Source: Desulfuromonadaceae bacterium (GTDB lineage: Bacteria; Desulfobacterota; Desulfuromonadia; Geobacterales; Pseudopelobacteraceae). Taken from it: a stretch of 64,000 nucleotides of DNA. The stretch is taken from positions 62,001-126,000 of the forward strand of contig JAQUIT010000005.1 in the NCBI GenBank assembly GCA_028681335.1. Reading direction: 5' to 3'. Shown piece after piece: positions 38,008 to 47,016 of the stretch (position 1 is the first letter of the stretch; every line of letters starts with the position of its first letter). Made by a program: the position numbers and the translations under genes. The notes below the pieces were generated by a model that was not told the DNA's origin, made no database searches, and was given only the letters and a program-made list of their open reading frames with translations.

Positions 38008-39915
38008 ATGGAAAAATGGTCCATCAGTGAATCTGCCAAGATTTACAATATCGACAACTGGGGAGCCGATCTCTTTTCAATTAATAAAAAAGGGAACATG
38101 TGCGTCCACCCCTCGTCTAACTCCAAGCAGTCCATAGACTTGCGCGACCTTATGAACGACCTGATCAAGCGGAAAATCAAGCCCCCCATCCTGCTCCGCT
38201 TTATGGACGTGCTGCAGGGGCGCATCGCCTCGATCAACAGGGTCTTCAAAAACGCCATCCAGGAAAACGACTACCCTGCCAAATACCAGACCTTCTACCC
38301 GATCAAGGTAAACCAGCAACGCCAGGTTGTCGAGGCTATTGCCGGCTACGGAAAGCGCTATAATATCGGCCTCGAAGTCGGCTCAAAGCCGGAACTGGTA
38401 GCCGGTATTTCGATCTCCAGCGGCAACAATCTGCCGATTATCTGTAATGGCTACAAGGACGCCGAATACATTGAGACAGTGCTGTATGCCACCAGAGTCG
38501 GTTTTGACATTACCCTGGTAGTCGAGAAACTGTTTGAACTTGAAAAAATCATCGAGATATCCAAAAAAACCGGCATAACACCCAAGCTGGGAATCCGGGT
38601 CAAGCTCTCCTCCAAGGGAACCGGCAAATGGGCAACCTCCGGTGGTGAGGATGCCAAATTCGGCCTGCGCATGTCGGAGATCATCGCCGCAATCCGGATG
38701 TTGGAAGAGCAGGGGATGCTGGATTCGGTCAAGCTGCTGCACTCACACATCGGCAGCCAGATCACCAAGATTGACAAGATCAAGACCGCACTGATTGAAG
38801 TTGCCCGCGTTTACACCGAAATGAGAAAACTTGGTGTCGGCATTGAATACCTCGATATCGGCGGCGGCCTGGGGGTCGATTACGACGGTTCCAAATCGAG
38901 CTATTTCTCCAGCGTCAACTATACCATTGATGAGTATGCCAACGACGTCATCTACCAGATCAAGAACATCTGCGACGAGGCGGGAGTGGAATGCCCGAAC
39001 ATTATTTCCGAGTCAGGGCGGGCTACCGTCGCGCACTACTCGGTGCTGGTAACCAATGTCCTCAACACCAACACCCAGCACCTCATGCCTGATTTTGAGG
39101 AAGTTCTGGCCGAGTCCGAAAAAGTGGCTCCTACCGTCAAAAAACTGATGGATATTTTCAAAAGCCTCGACCGTTATTCATTGAGAGAGGACTATCACGA
39201 CACACTGCAACTGATCAACGAGGCGGTCAGCCTCTTCAATCTCGGCTACCTGACGCTCAATGACCGGGCTATTGCCGAGTGGCTCTACTCGAAGATCATC
39301 AAAAAGATCAACAGCATCGTCGAGAAGATCAAGCCGATTCCGGAGGAGCTGCAGAATTTCCAGCTTTCCATGCGGCAAACCTACTTTGCCAACTTTTCAC
39401 TGTTCCAGTCGATCCCCGATTCCTGGGCTATTGATCAGCTCTTCCCGATCGTGCCGCTACAGCGGCTCAACCACAAGCCGGATGTCATGGCCTCTATTGC
39501 CGACATCACCTGTGACTCTGACGGCGAGATAACCAGTTTTGTCGGCGAGCAGGGGCGGACAAAATACCTGCCGCTGCATAAAATCAAAAAAGATGAGGAT
39601 TATTACATCGGCTTTTTCCTGATCGGCGCTTACCAGGAGATCCTGGGGGATTTGCACAACCTGTTCGGCGACACCAACGCCGTCCACATAACCTTCAACA
39701 AAAAGACCGGCTACATGATCGACACCGTCATCAACGGTGACGCAACCTGGGAAACACTGAAATATGTACAGTACAAGGGACCGGAAATCCTCAAGCGCGT
39801 CAGGGATAATCTGGAGAAGAGCGTCGCTTCAAAGAAGATTTCCATCGAAGAGAGCGGCCACTTTATCGAGCTGCTGGACCGAACACTACTGGGCTATACC
39901 TATCTGGGGGAATAA
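38008..39915 (+). CDS. speA: Biosynthetic arginine decarboxylase
   Basis: SpeA decarboxylates arginine to agmatine with PLP. The 635-residue protein has the fold III barrel with the PLP lysine K100 in FYPIKVNQQRQVVEAI, the phosphate-binding region EYLDIGGGLGVDYDG, and a long insert and C-terminal helical part typical of SpeA. It begins a polyamine cassette: the next gene, four bases after the stop, is a carboxy(nor)spermidine-type dehydrogenase, and nspC lies further on. No agmatinase or agmatine deiminase is visible. Confidence 0.95.
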   Translation: MEKWSISESAKIYNIDNWGADLFSINKKGNMCVHPSSNSKQSIDLRDLMNDLIKRKIKPPILLRFMDVLQGRIASINRVFKNAIQENDYPAKYQTFYPIKVNQQRQVVEAIAGYGKRYNIGLEVGSKPELVAGISISSGNNLPIICNGYKDAEYIETVLYATRVGFDITLVVEKLFELEKIIEISKKTGITPKLGIRVKLSSKGTGKWATSGGEDAKFGLRMSEIIAAIRMLEEQGMLDSVKLLHSHIGSQITKIDKIKTALIEVARVYTEMRKLGVGIEYLDIGGGLGVDYDGSKSSYFSSVNYTIDEYANDVIYQIKNICDEAGVECPNIISESGRATVAHYSVLVTNVLNTNTQHLMPDFEEVLAESEKVAPTVKKLMDIFKSLDRYSLREDYHDTLQLINEAVSLFNLGYLTLNDRAIAEWLYSKIIKKINSIVEKIKPIPEELQNFQLSMRQTYFANFSLFQSIPDSWAIDQLFPIVPLQRLNHKPDVMASIADITCDSDGEITSFVGEQGRTKYLPLHKIKKDEDYYIGFFLIGAYQEILGDLHNLFGDTNAVHITFNKKTGYMIDTVINGDATWETLKYVQYKGPEILKRVRDNLEKSVASKKISIEESGHFIELLDRTLLGYTYLGE

Positions 39916-39919
39916 AACT

Positions 39920-41116
39920 ATGAGCAAAGTCCTTATTATCGGTGCCGGCGGAGTCGGCGGAGTCGTAACGCACAAATGCGCCCAGCGGCGCGACATTTTC
40001 AGCGAGATAACCCTTGCTTCGCGCACAAAATCAAAATGCGATGTTATCGCCGCCCAGCTGGGAGGCAGCATTAATACGGCGCAGGTTGACGCCGACAACG
40101 TTCCCGAACTGGTTGCGCTGATCAAGCAGTTGCAGCCGCAGCTGGTTATCAACGTAGCACTGCCGTATCAGGATCTGACGATTATGGATGCCTGCCTGGA
40201 GACCGGCGTCGATTACCTCGACACCGCCAACTATGAACCGCTCGACACCGCCAAGTTTGAATATTCGTGGCAGTGGGCCTATCAGGAACGCTTCAAGGAA
40301 AAGGGGCTGATGGCGCTGCTCGGCTCCGGCTTCGATCCCGGCGTTACCAACGTCTACACCGCGCTGGCCGCCAAGAAGTACCTCGACGTGGTGGAAGAGC
40401 TTGATATCATCGACGCCAATGCCGGCTCCCACGGCCAGCCCTTTGCCACCAACTTCAACCCGGAGATCAACATCCGCGAGGTGACGGCAACCTGCCGTCA
40501 CTGGGAAAATGGTCAGTTTGTAGAATCAGCGCCGCTCTCCACCAAACGGGTGTTCGACTTTCCGGAGGGGATCGGCCCGATGAACTGTTACCGGCTCTAT
40601 CACGAAGAGATGGAGTCAATCGTCAAGCACATCCCGACGATCAAGAAAGCCCAGTTCTGGATGACCTTCTCCGACAACTACCTGAAACATCTTGAGGTGC
40701 TGCAGAACGTCGGCATGACCCGCATCGACGAGGTAGAGTTTAACGGCCAGAAGATCGTGCCGATCCAGTTTTTGAAGGCGCTCCTCCCCGATCCGGGCTC
40801 GCTGGGACCATTGACCAAGGGCAAGACCTGCATCGGTGTCATCGCCCGCGGCATCAAGGACGGCCAGCGGAAACAGGTCTATATCTACAACATCTGTGAT
40901 CACGAGGAATGCTACCGTGAAGTCCAGTCCCAGGCGATCAGCTATACCACCGGCGTGCCGGCGGTAGTCGGCGCGATCATGATGCTGACCGGCAAGTGGC
41001 GCGGCGCCGGGGTTTTCAACATGGAGCAGTTTGATCCGGAGCTATTCCTCGACGTACTTGGTCCGATGGGGCTGCCAACGGTTATTGTCGATGGGGGCGA
41101 ATGGCCCGAGCTGTAA
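39920..41116 (+). CDS. Carboxy(nor)spermidine dehydrogenase, saccharopine dehydrogenase family
   Basis: The enzyme condenses a diamine with aspartate semialdehyde and reduces the imine to a carboxy-polyamine. The 398-residue protein begins SKVLIIGAGGVGGVVTHKCA (Rossmann GXGGVG) and has the family segments DTANYEP, GSGFDPGVTNVYTALAAK and NAGSHGQPFATNFNPEIN. The start at 39920 is chosen over an upstream frame inside speA; GGGGGA precedes it. Between speA and nspC the role is clear in outline. The true amine acceptor could be putrescine, diaminopropane or agmatine (the carboxyaminopropylagmatine route). Confidence 0.9.
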   Translation: MSKVLIIGAGGVGGVVTHKCAQRRDIFSEITLASRTKSKCDVIAAQLGGSINTAQVDADNVPELVALIKQLQPQLVINVALPYQDLTIMDACLETGVDYLDTANYEPLDTAKFEYSWQWAYQERFKEKGLMALLGSGFDPGVTNVYTALAAKKYLDVVEELDIIDANAGSHGQPFATNFNPEINIREVTATCRHWENGQFVESAPLSTKRVFDFPEGIGPMNCYRLYHEEMESIVKHIPTIKKAQFWMTFSDNYLKHLEVLQNVGMTRIDEVEFNGQKIVPIQFLKALLPDPGSLGPLTKGKTCIGVIARGIKDGQRKQVYIYNICDHEECYREVQSQAISYTTGVPAVVGAIMMLTGKWRGAGVFNMEQFDPELFLDVLGPMGLPTVIVDGGEWPEL

Positions 41117-41204
41117 CCTCTGATAGCGGTGACAGGCTGTACAGCACCGCACCTGCAGCGCATTTACCAGCCGGCACCTGCCTGGCAAAAAGTCTGGAGC
41201 ACTC

Positions 41205-44198
41205 TTGAAATTCGACATACATGCCAGTCAGGCAGCCCTGCGCCACAACATACGTACCCAGTGGCTGATGCTGGCCGTCGCGGTAACTATCCTCACCGCT
41301 GTCATCGGTTACCAGACCTTTACCTCGTACCGCGACATTACCAACCAGGAGCAGCTCCGGCTGCAGACCCAGGCCAAGGTCGTTTCCGCAAACATAGAGC
41401 GGCAGCTGGAGGCGACGGATCTGGCGCTGGAGTCGGTCATACACGACATCGCCTATCTGCGCGCTCACGAAAAAATAAAACTGACGAACCGACGCCTGAG
41501 CGCCTTGACCGAGGCGATGCCCGGTGTCCGCTCGATGCTGATTTTCGATAAAAACGGCATCGTCACCGCTTCGAACCGCGATAGCCTCATCGGCAAGGAC
41601 TTCAGCAGCCGCGACTATTACCAGGTACCGCTGCATCAGGCAGACATATCGATGCTGTATGTCTCCCCCCCCTTCAAGTCAATCCTGGGCCCGACCATTC
41701 TCAACCTCAGCAGGATCATTCAGGCGTCAGACGGTGCATTTAGCGGTGTGACCGTCGCGGCACTTGACCCGGACTACTTTGGATCTCTGCTTGACTCCGT
41801 TCGCTATGCGCCGGATATGACCTGTGCCATCACCCACGGCGACGGCCTGCGCTTCATGCTGAGACCGGACAAAGTGGGACTAGCAGGCAAAAACCAGAAT
41901 GTACCAGGTTCTTTTTTTGCACGACATAGAGCCAGCAACAGGCAACAGAACTTTTTCAACGGGACATCCGTTTCAACCGGCGAAGAGAATATGATGGCGG
42001 TCCAGACCGTCACCCCAAAGGCCCTCCGGCTGAATAAGCCGCTCTACGTTTTCGTCAGCCGCCAGACTGACCGTATCTATGCCGGATGGCACCGCCAGCT
42101 GCGGATCAGTGCACTTTTCCTTGTCTTGCTCTGCACCGCCATGATGCTGGGTTTGCACCTTCTTCAGCGCCGCCAGAAACGACTCGAACTGCAGGCGCGC
42201 CAAACGCAGGGTGTTATGGAGCTGCGCCTCAACCTGATGGAGCACTCGCTCACACACGACTTGCAGGATCTGCTAAAAGAGGCGCTGGACGAAGTCTGCA
42301 GCCTGAGCACTAGCCCGATCGGTTTTTATCATTTTGTCGAACCCGACCAGCAGACCCTTTCCCTGCAGGCATGGTCAACGCGTACGCTCAATGAGTTCTG
42401 TGTCACCGAGGGGCACGACCTCCATTACCCCATTGAAAAAGCCGGTGTCTGGGCTGACTGCGTCCGCCAGAAGCGCCCGATTGTCCATAACGACTACGCC
42501 ACGCTGTCCGACCGTAAGGGCCTTCCGGAAGGACATGCACCGGTAATCCGTGAGCTGGTCGTACCGATCTTCCGCGCCGGCCTGGTGGTGGCAATTCTGG
42601 GGATCGGCAACAAAGAGACCGACTACACCGAACATGACGTCGAACTGGCAACATACCTGGCCGACATCGTTTGGGAGATCACCGAACGCAAGCAGAACGA
42701 AGAAGAGCGGCACAAGCTGAACATCCGCTATCAGACGCTGCAGTCCATAGCCCGTGACGGTATTCATATCCTTGATATGGACGGCAACCTGGTGGAATCG
42801 AACGCCGCCTTCCGCCAGATGCTTGGCTACACTGCCAAAGAGAATCTGACACTGAATCTTACGGCATGGGATGCCGCAATTCCCCGCGAGGAGCTGGTGA
42901 CAACGCTCCGCGAGCTGATTCTTTCCCCTGCAACCTTCGAGACCAGACACCGACGCTGCGACGGGACACTGTTCGACGCCGAGGTCAGTGCCTGTGGCGT
43001 ACAGTTAGGGGGCGAGTGGTACCTCTACGCCTCGTCCCGTGACGTGTCTAAACGCAAGGAGATGGAGGACACGCTGCGGGAATCCCGCCAGCTGCAGGCC
43101 GACATTTTTGATTTTCTCCCGGACGCAACCTTCGTTGTCGACCTGGACAAGAAGGTTATCGCCTGGAACCGGGCGATGGAGGAGATGAGCGGCGTTAGCA
43201 AGGAAGAGATACTTGGACAGGGAGACCATGCCTACACCATCCCCTTCTACGGCGACCGGCGCAACCAGCTCCTTGACCTTATCGATGTCGATGATGACGA
43301 GCTCAAGGCCAGATACCAGGGAGTTACCAGGATTGGGGACCGCCTGTTTGGCGAAACCTTCTGCCCGGCGCTCTTCAACGGCAAGGGGGCCCATGTCTGG
43401 GCTATTGTAGCTCCGCTCTATGACTCTGACGGTAAAAGAATCGGTGCGATCGAGTCGATCCGCAATATCACCGCCATTAAAGAAACTGAGGCCAACCTGG
43501 CCCGCTCCAACCGCGAGTTGGAACAATTTGCCTATGTAGCCTCCCACGACCTGCAGGAGCCGTTACGTAAGATTGCCGGTTTTACCGAACTGCTCGCCAG
43601 TCGCTACAAAGATACCTTTGATGAAAAGGCCGAATCCTACATGGCCTACATCGTTGACGGCGCCACGCGGATGCGCAGCCTGATCAACGACCTGCTGAGT
43701 TACTCACGGGTCATGAGCAGCGCCAGGGAGCTTGCAGAGACCGACTGTTCTGCGGTATTATCCAGAGTGCTCCGCGATCTGGATCTGATCATCAAGGAGA
43801 GCAACACCGAGATCGTCTGCGGGCCTCTACCGGTCATTCACGCCGACCAGACCCAACTCGGGCAGCTGTTCCAGAACCTGATCGGCAATGCCATCAAATA
43901 CCGTGGCGCTGCAGCACCGAAGATCACCATCAATGCCGTCCAGCAGCGTAACGACTGGCTCTTCTCCGTCGCCGATAATGGCCTCGGCATCGCCCCGGAA
44001 TTTCACGAGCGCATCTTTGCCATCTTCCAGCGGCTGCATACCAGGACCGAATATCCCGGCACCGGCATAGGCCTGGCGGTCTGCAATAAGATCGTTGAGC
44101 GTCACGGCGGCAAAATTTGGGTCGAATCCACGGGAGCTACCGGATCAACCTTCTTTTTCACAATACCCTTAACACCGAACGATACGGAGAACAGATAG
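41205..44198 (+). CDS. Cache-GAF-PAS-PAS sensor histidine kinase
   Basis: The 997-residue membrane kinase has a first membrane helix near 17-35, a periplasmic double Cache-like sensor to about 290 (MLIFDKNGIVTASNRDSLIGKDFSSRDYY), a second helix at about 300-320, then GAF and two PAS domains. The kinase core has H-box ASHDLQEPLRKIAGF, N-box IGNAIKYRG and G-boxes DNGLGIAPEFHERIF and GTGIGLAVCNKIV. A TTG start at 41205 is supported by GGAG. The two following genes are receivers, so this is the likely donor for both. Cache domains bind small amines, amino acids or acids; a polyamine-related ligand is an inference from context. Confidence 0.9.
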   Translation: MKFDIHASQAALRHNIRTQWLMLAVAVTILTAVIGYQTFTSYRDITNQEQLRLQTQAKVVSANIERQLEATDLALESVIHDIAYLRAHEKIKLTNRRLSALTEAMPGVRSMLIFDKNGIVTASNRDSLIGKDFSSRDYYQVPLHQADISMLYVSPPFKSILGPTILNLSRIIQASDGAFSGVTVAALDPDYFGSLLDSVRYAPDMTCAITHGDGLRFMLRPDKVGLAGKNQNVPGSFFARHRASNRQQNFFNGTSVSTGEENMMAVQTVTPKALRLNKPLYVFVSRQTDRIYAGWHRQLRISALFLVLLCTAMMLGLHLLQRRQKRLELQARQTQGVMELRLNLMEHSLTHDLQDLLKEALDEVCSLSTSPIGFYHFVEPDQQTLSLQAWSTRTLNEFCVTEGHDLHYPIEKAGVWADCVRQKRPIVHNDYATLSDRKGLPEGHAPVIRELVVPIFRAGLVVAILGIGNKETDYTEHDVELATYLADIVWEITERKQNEEERHKLNIRYQTLQSIARDGIHILDMDGNLVESNAAFRQMLGYTAKENLTLNLTAWDAAIPREELVTTLRELILSPATFETRHRRCDGTLFDAEVSACGVQLGGEWYLYASSRDVSKRKEMEDTLRESRQLQADIFDFLPDATFVVDLDKKVIAWNRAMEEMSGVSKEEILGQGDHAYTIPFYGDRRNQLLDLIDVDDDELKARYQGVTRIGDRLFGETFCPALFNGKGAHVWAIVAPLYDSDGKRIGAIESIRNITAIKETEANLARSNRELEQFAYVASHDLQEPLRKIAGFTELLASRYKDTFDEKAESYMAYIVDGATRMRSLINDLLSYSRVMSSARELAETDCSAVLSRVLRDLDLIIKESNTEIVCGPLPVIHADQTQLGQLFQNLIGNAIKYRGAAAPKITINAVQQRNDWLFSVADNGLGIAPEFHERIFAIFQRLHTRTEYPGTGIGLAVCNKIVERHGGKIWVESTGATGSTFFFTIPLTPNDTENR

Positions 44199-45107
44199 AT
44201 GGGTGAGAGTCGTATGCAGACCATACTGCTGATAGAGGATGACCCGGGTGATGCACTGCTGATACGAGAGATGCTTGAACAGCAGGGATGCAAGGCCGAG
44301 CTTGTCACCGTTGAACGGCTTTCCGCCGGCATCAGCTTTCTCCAGCAGCATAGTTGTGATGTCGTGCTGCTCGACATGAATCTCCCCGACAGCAGTGGGC
44401 TCTCCACAATGACCCGTCTGCTGGATGCCGTCCCCGCCACGCCGATAATTGTCCTGACCGGCCTCTCCGATGAATCGTTTGGTGTCGATGCGGTCAAGTC
44501 GGGGGCACAGGATTACCTGATAAAAGGGGATATCGACGGCAGGATTCTGAAGCGTGCCATGTTTTATGCCGTTGAACGAAAGAAACTGGAGATCGCCCTC
44601 AAACAGACCAGAGACCTCTTTGAACGCCAGGCACGCATTGACTACCTCACCGGCATCTACAACCGGCTCATGTTCTCCGAGCTGCTGGAAGCTGAGCAGC
44701 AGCGGGCCAGAAGATACGACACCGAGCTGTCGCTGATCATGTTTGACCTGGACCACTTCAAAAACGTCAATGACAGCTACGGCCACAACATCGGTGATCA
44801 TGTCTTAAAAGAAGCCGCGCAGCTCATACTGGACAATATCCGCTCCCACGACATCCTTTCCCGCTGGGGAGGTGAGGAGTTCATGGTGCTAACCCCCAAG
44901 AGCGATCAGAACCAGGCGGGCATTCTGGCTGAGAAACTGCGCTGCCTGATCGAGGCTCATGACTTTGGCGATGGCCTGCATGTTACCGCAAGTTTTGGCG
45001 TCACCCAGCTCAAAACCGATGACCGCGCCGACTCCTTCACGGCCCGGGCAGACCAGGCTATGTACCTGGCAAAGCAAAATGGCAGAAACCGGATTGAATT
45101 ACGGTAA
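44199..45107 (+). CDS. Receiver-GGDEF diguanylate cyclase
   Basis: The 302-residue response regulator should make cyclic di-GMP when phosphorylated. The receiver has acidic residues E13-D14-D15 and phosphoacceptor D59 in VVLLDMNLPDSSG. The GGDEF domain has an intact active site GGEEF (224-228) and an RXXD inhibitory site (215-218, RSHD) exactly five residues before it. Catalysis with product feedback is therefore predicted. It begins directly after the kinase stop. An ATG at 44214 is an alternative start. Confidence 0.93.
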   Translation: MGESRMQTILLIEDDPGDALLIREMLEQQGCKAELVTVERLSAGISFLQQHSCDVVLLDMNLPDSSGLSTMTRLLDAVPATPIIVLTGLSDESFGVDAVKSGAQDYLIKGDIDGRILKRAMFYAVERKKLEIALKQTRDLFERQARIDYLTGIYNRLMFSELLEAEQQRARRYDTELSLIMFDLDHFKNVNDSYGHNIGDHVLKEAAQLILDNIRSHDILSRWGGEEFMVLTPKSDQNQAGILAEKLRCLIEAHDFGDGLHVTASFGVTQLKTDDRADSFTARADQAMYLAKQNGRNRIELR

Positions 45108-45153
45108 GAAAATGACCCACTACGTTGAAATCACGTTGAGCGGAGAGTTTTAG

Positions 45154-45594
45154 ATGAATGGAAGAAAAGTTGTGGACATACTGCTGGTCGAAGATGACGC
45201 CGGTGATGTTGAACTGACCCGAGAAGGACTTGCGGCAGGAAAGATGTTCGTCAATATGCATACGGTTGATGACGGCATCAAGGCGTTACGTTATTTGCGC
45301 CGCGAGGAGCCGTATGCCGATGCCGTCAGGCCTGACATCATCCTGCTTGACCTGAACATGCCGCGCATGGACGGCAGGGAGACGCTGAAAGAGATCAAGT
45401 CTGACGAGCGGCTGAGAAGTATCCCGGTTGTCGTGCTGACCACTTCGGAATCAGAAACGGATATCTTCAAAAGCTACGATCTTGGCGCCAGCTGTTACAT
45501 CTCCAAACCGGTCGGCTTTGATGATTTTCTGAAGGTTGTCCGCTCACTGGAAGATTTCTGGTTTACCGTTGTTAAAATGCCCTCCAAGGATTAG
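45154..45594 (+). CDS. Stand-alone response regulator (Rcp1-like)
   Basis: A 146-residue single receiver with E13-D14-D15, phosphoacceptor D66 in IILLDLNMPRMDGRETL, the threonines of VVVLTTSESE and the lysine of YISKPVGFDDF. The layout resembles the receivers paired with phytochrome-like kinases (Rcp1 type), matching the H-box style of the kinase two genes upstream. With no output domain it probably shuttles phosphate or binds a partner. A GGAGAG lies before the ATG. It lies between the diguanylate cyclase and nspC (eight-base gap). Confidence 0.93.
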   Translation: MNGRKVVDILLVEDDAGDVELTREGLAAGKMFVNMHTVDDGIKALRYLRREEPYADAVRPDIILLDLNMPRMDGRETLKEIKSDERLRSIPVVVLTTSESETDIFKSYDLGASCYISKPVGFDDFLKVVRSLEDFWFTVVKMPSKD

Positions 45595-45602
45595 CACGAG
45601 AG

Positions 45603-46757
45603 ATGACCGGTATCGATATCGACAAAATTCTCCGGCTCGCTCCCTCCCCCGCCTATGTGGTGGACCTGGGACGCCTGCGTCACAACCTCGCAATTCTGGA
45701 CGATGTGCAGCAGCGTAGCGGCGCCAGGATCCTGCTGGCAATGAAGGCCTTCTCCATGTGGAGCGTTTTCCCGCTCATCAGCCGGACGCTGCAGGGTGTC
45801 TGTGCCAGCTCTCCCTGGGAGGCACGCCTCGGACACGAAGAGTTCGGGCGTGAGGTACACAGCTTCGCCGCCGCGTTCAAGGAGAGTGATGTCGTCGAAC
45901 TGCTGCAGATTTCCAACCACCTTGTTTTCAACTCCTTTAACCAGTTGGAGCGTTTCCGCCCGTTGTGGGAGAAGGAACAGGGACGTGTTTCAATCGGCCT
46001 GCGGGTCAACCCGGAGCACTCGGAGGGGCATACAGAGATGTACGACCCCTGCGCTCCCCATTCGCGTCTCGGTATTCCGCGCCGTGAGTTTGACGGCAGA
46101 TCGCTGAAAGGGGTCGAAGGGCTGCATTTCCACACCCTCTGCGAACAGCTCTTCGAACCGCTGGCGCGGACGGCAACGGTTTTTGAAGAGCGCTTCGGCG
46201 AATTTATGCCGCAGATGAAATGGATCAACTTTGGTGGTGGGCACCACATTACCCGCGAAGGATACGACATTGACGGGCTGGTGAAACTGATCCGCTATTT
46301 CAAAGACAAGCATGACGTGGAAGTCTACCTTGAGCCGGGCGAGGCGGTTGCCATCGGCACCGGAGTTCTCGTAGGCGAGGTGCTTGACGTTGTCAACAAC
46401 GGCATGGATATCGCGATCCTCGACGTCTCCGCCACCTGCCATATGCCGGACATCCTGGAAATGCCCTACCGTCCCGGCATCAAGAGCGGCTTCGACCCTG
46501 GCGAGAAGGCCCATACCTACCGACTGGCCGGGGCATCCTGCCTGGCGGGAGATGTGATCGGCGACTGGTCCTTTGCACAGCCGCTCCATCCGGGCGACAG
46601 GCTCGCTTTTCTGGACATGGCCCACTACACGATGGTCAAGACCACCACCTTTAACGGCATTCAACACCCGCATATCTGCACCTTCGAGCCTGAAACAGGA
46701 GAGTTGAAGGTACTGCGCAGCTTCGGCTACGAAGATTTCAAACAACGACTTTCATAA
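45603..46757 (+). CDS. nspC: Carboxynorspermidine decarboxylase
   Basis: NspC removes the carboxyl group from carboxynorspermidine or carboxyspermidine with PLP, finishing the alternative spermidine pathway. The 384-residue protein has the PLP lysine K48 in ILLAMKAFSMWS, GLRVNPEHSEGHTEMYDPC, the INFGGGHHITREGYD glycine loop and DVSATCHMPDILEMPYRP with the active-site cysteine region. It partners the dehydrogenase at 39920, but three signalling genes lie between them. A 69-residue unknown gene follows immediately. Confidence 0.95.
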   Translation: MTGIDIDKILRLAPSPAYVVDLGRLRHNLAILDDVQQRSGARILLAMKAFSMWSVFPLISRTLQGVCASSPWEARLGHEEFGREVHSFAAAFKESDVVELLQISNHLVFNSFNQLERFRPLWEKEQGRVSIGLRVNPEHSEGHTEMYDPCAPHSRLGIPRREFDGRSLKGVEGLHFHTLCEQLFEPLARTATVFEERFGEFMPQMKWINFGGGHHITREGYDIDGLVKLIRYFKDKHDVEVYLEPGEAVAIGTGVLVGEVLDVVNNGMDIAILDVSATCHMPDILEMPYRPGIKSGFDPGEKAHTYRLAGASCLAGDVIGDWSFAQPLHPGDRLAFLDMAHYTMVKTTTFNGIQHPHICTFEPETGELKVLRSFGYEDFKQRLS

Positions 46758-46768
46758 GGAAAACTACA

Positions 46769-46978
46769 ATGTCAATCAACACGAGAATCTGGATGACCGG
46801 CTCACTGGAGTGGTTCGGCTTTATCAATGAAGTAGAGATGTTTCTGGGGCAGCGCTCCTTTCCCAACCCTCCGGAAGAGGGTGATGCCTGGACCACTGAA
46901 ATTGGCGATATGTTCAAAATTATCAACGGTGAAATAACGCATTTAGGCAAAACAGAACCACCCCAGAAGTACTGGTAA
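46769..46978 (+). CDS. Small hypothetical protein after nspC
   Basis: I do not recognise this 69-residue acidic protein. It has an AAGGAAAA ribosome site and starts 12 bases after nspC, so it is very likely expressed with it. It contains several tryptophans (RIWMTGSLEWFGF, AWTTEIGDM and a terminal KYW), which is unusual for a chance frame, and no signal peptide or membrane segment. It could be a small polyamine- or nspC-associated protein, but there is no direct support. Confidence 0.7.
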   Translation: MSINTRIWMTGSLEWFGFINEVEMFLGQRSFPNPPEEGDAWTTEIGDMFKIINGEITHLGKTEPPQKYW

Positions 46979-47016
46979 GACTCGATGTATCCCTCTGTAC
47001 AGCAGCTGTTTACGGC

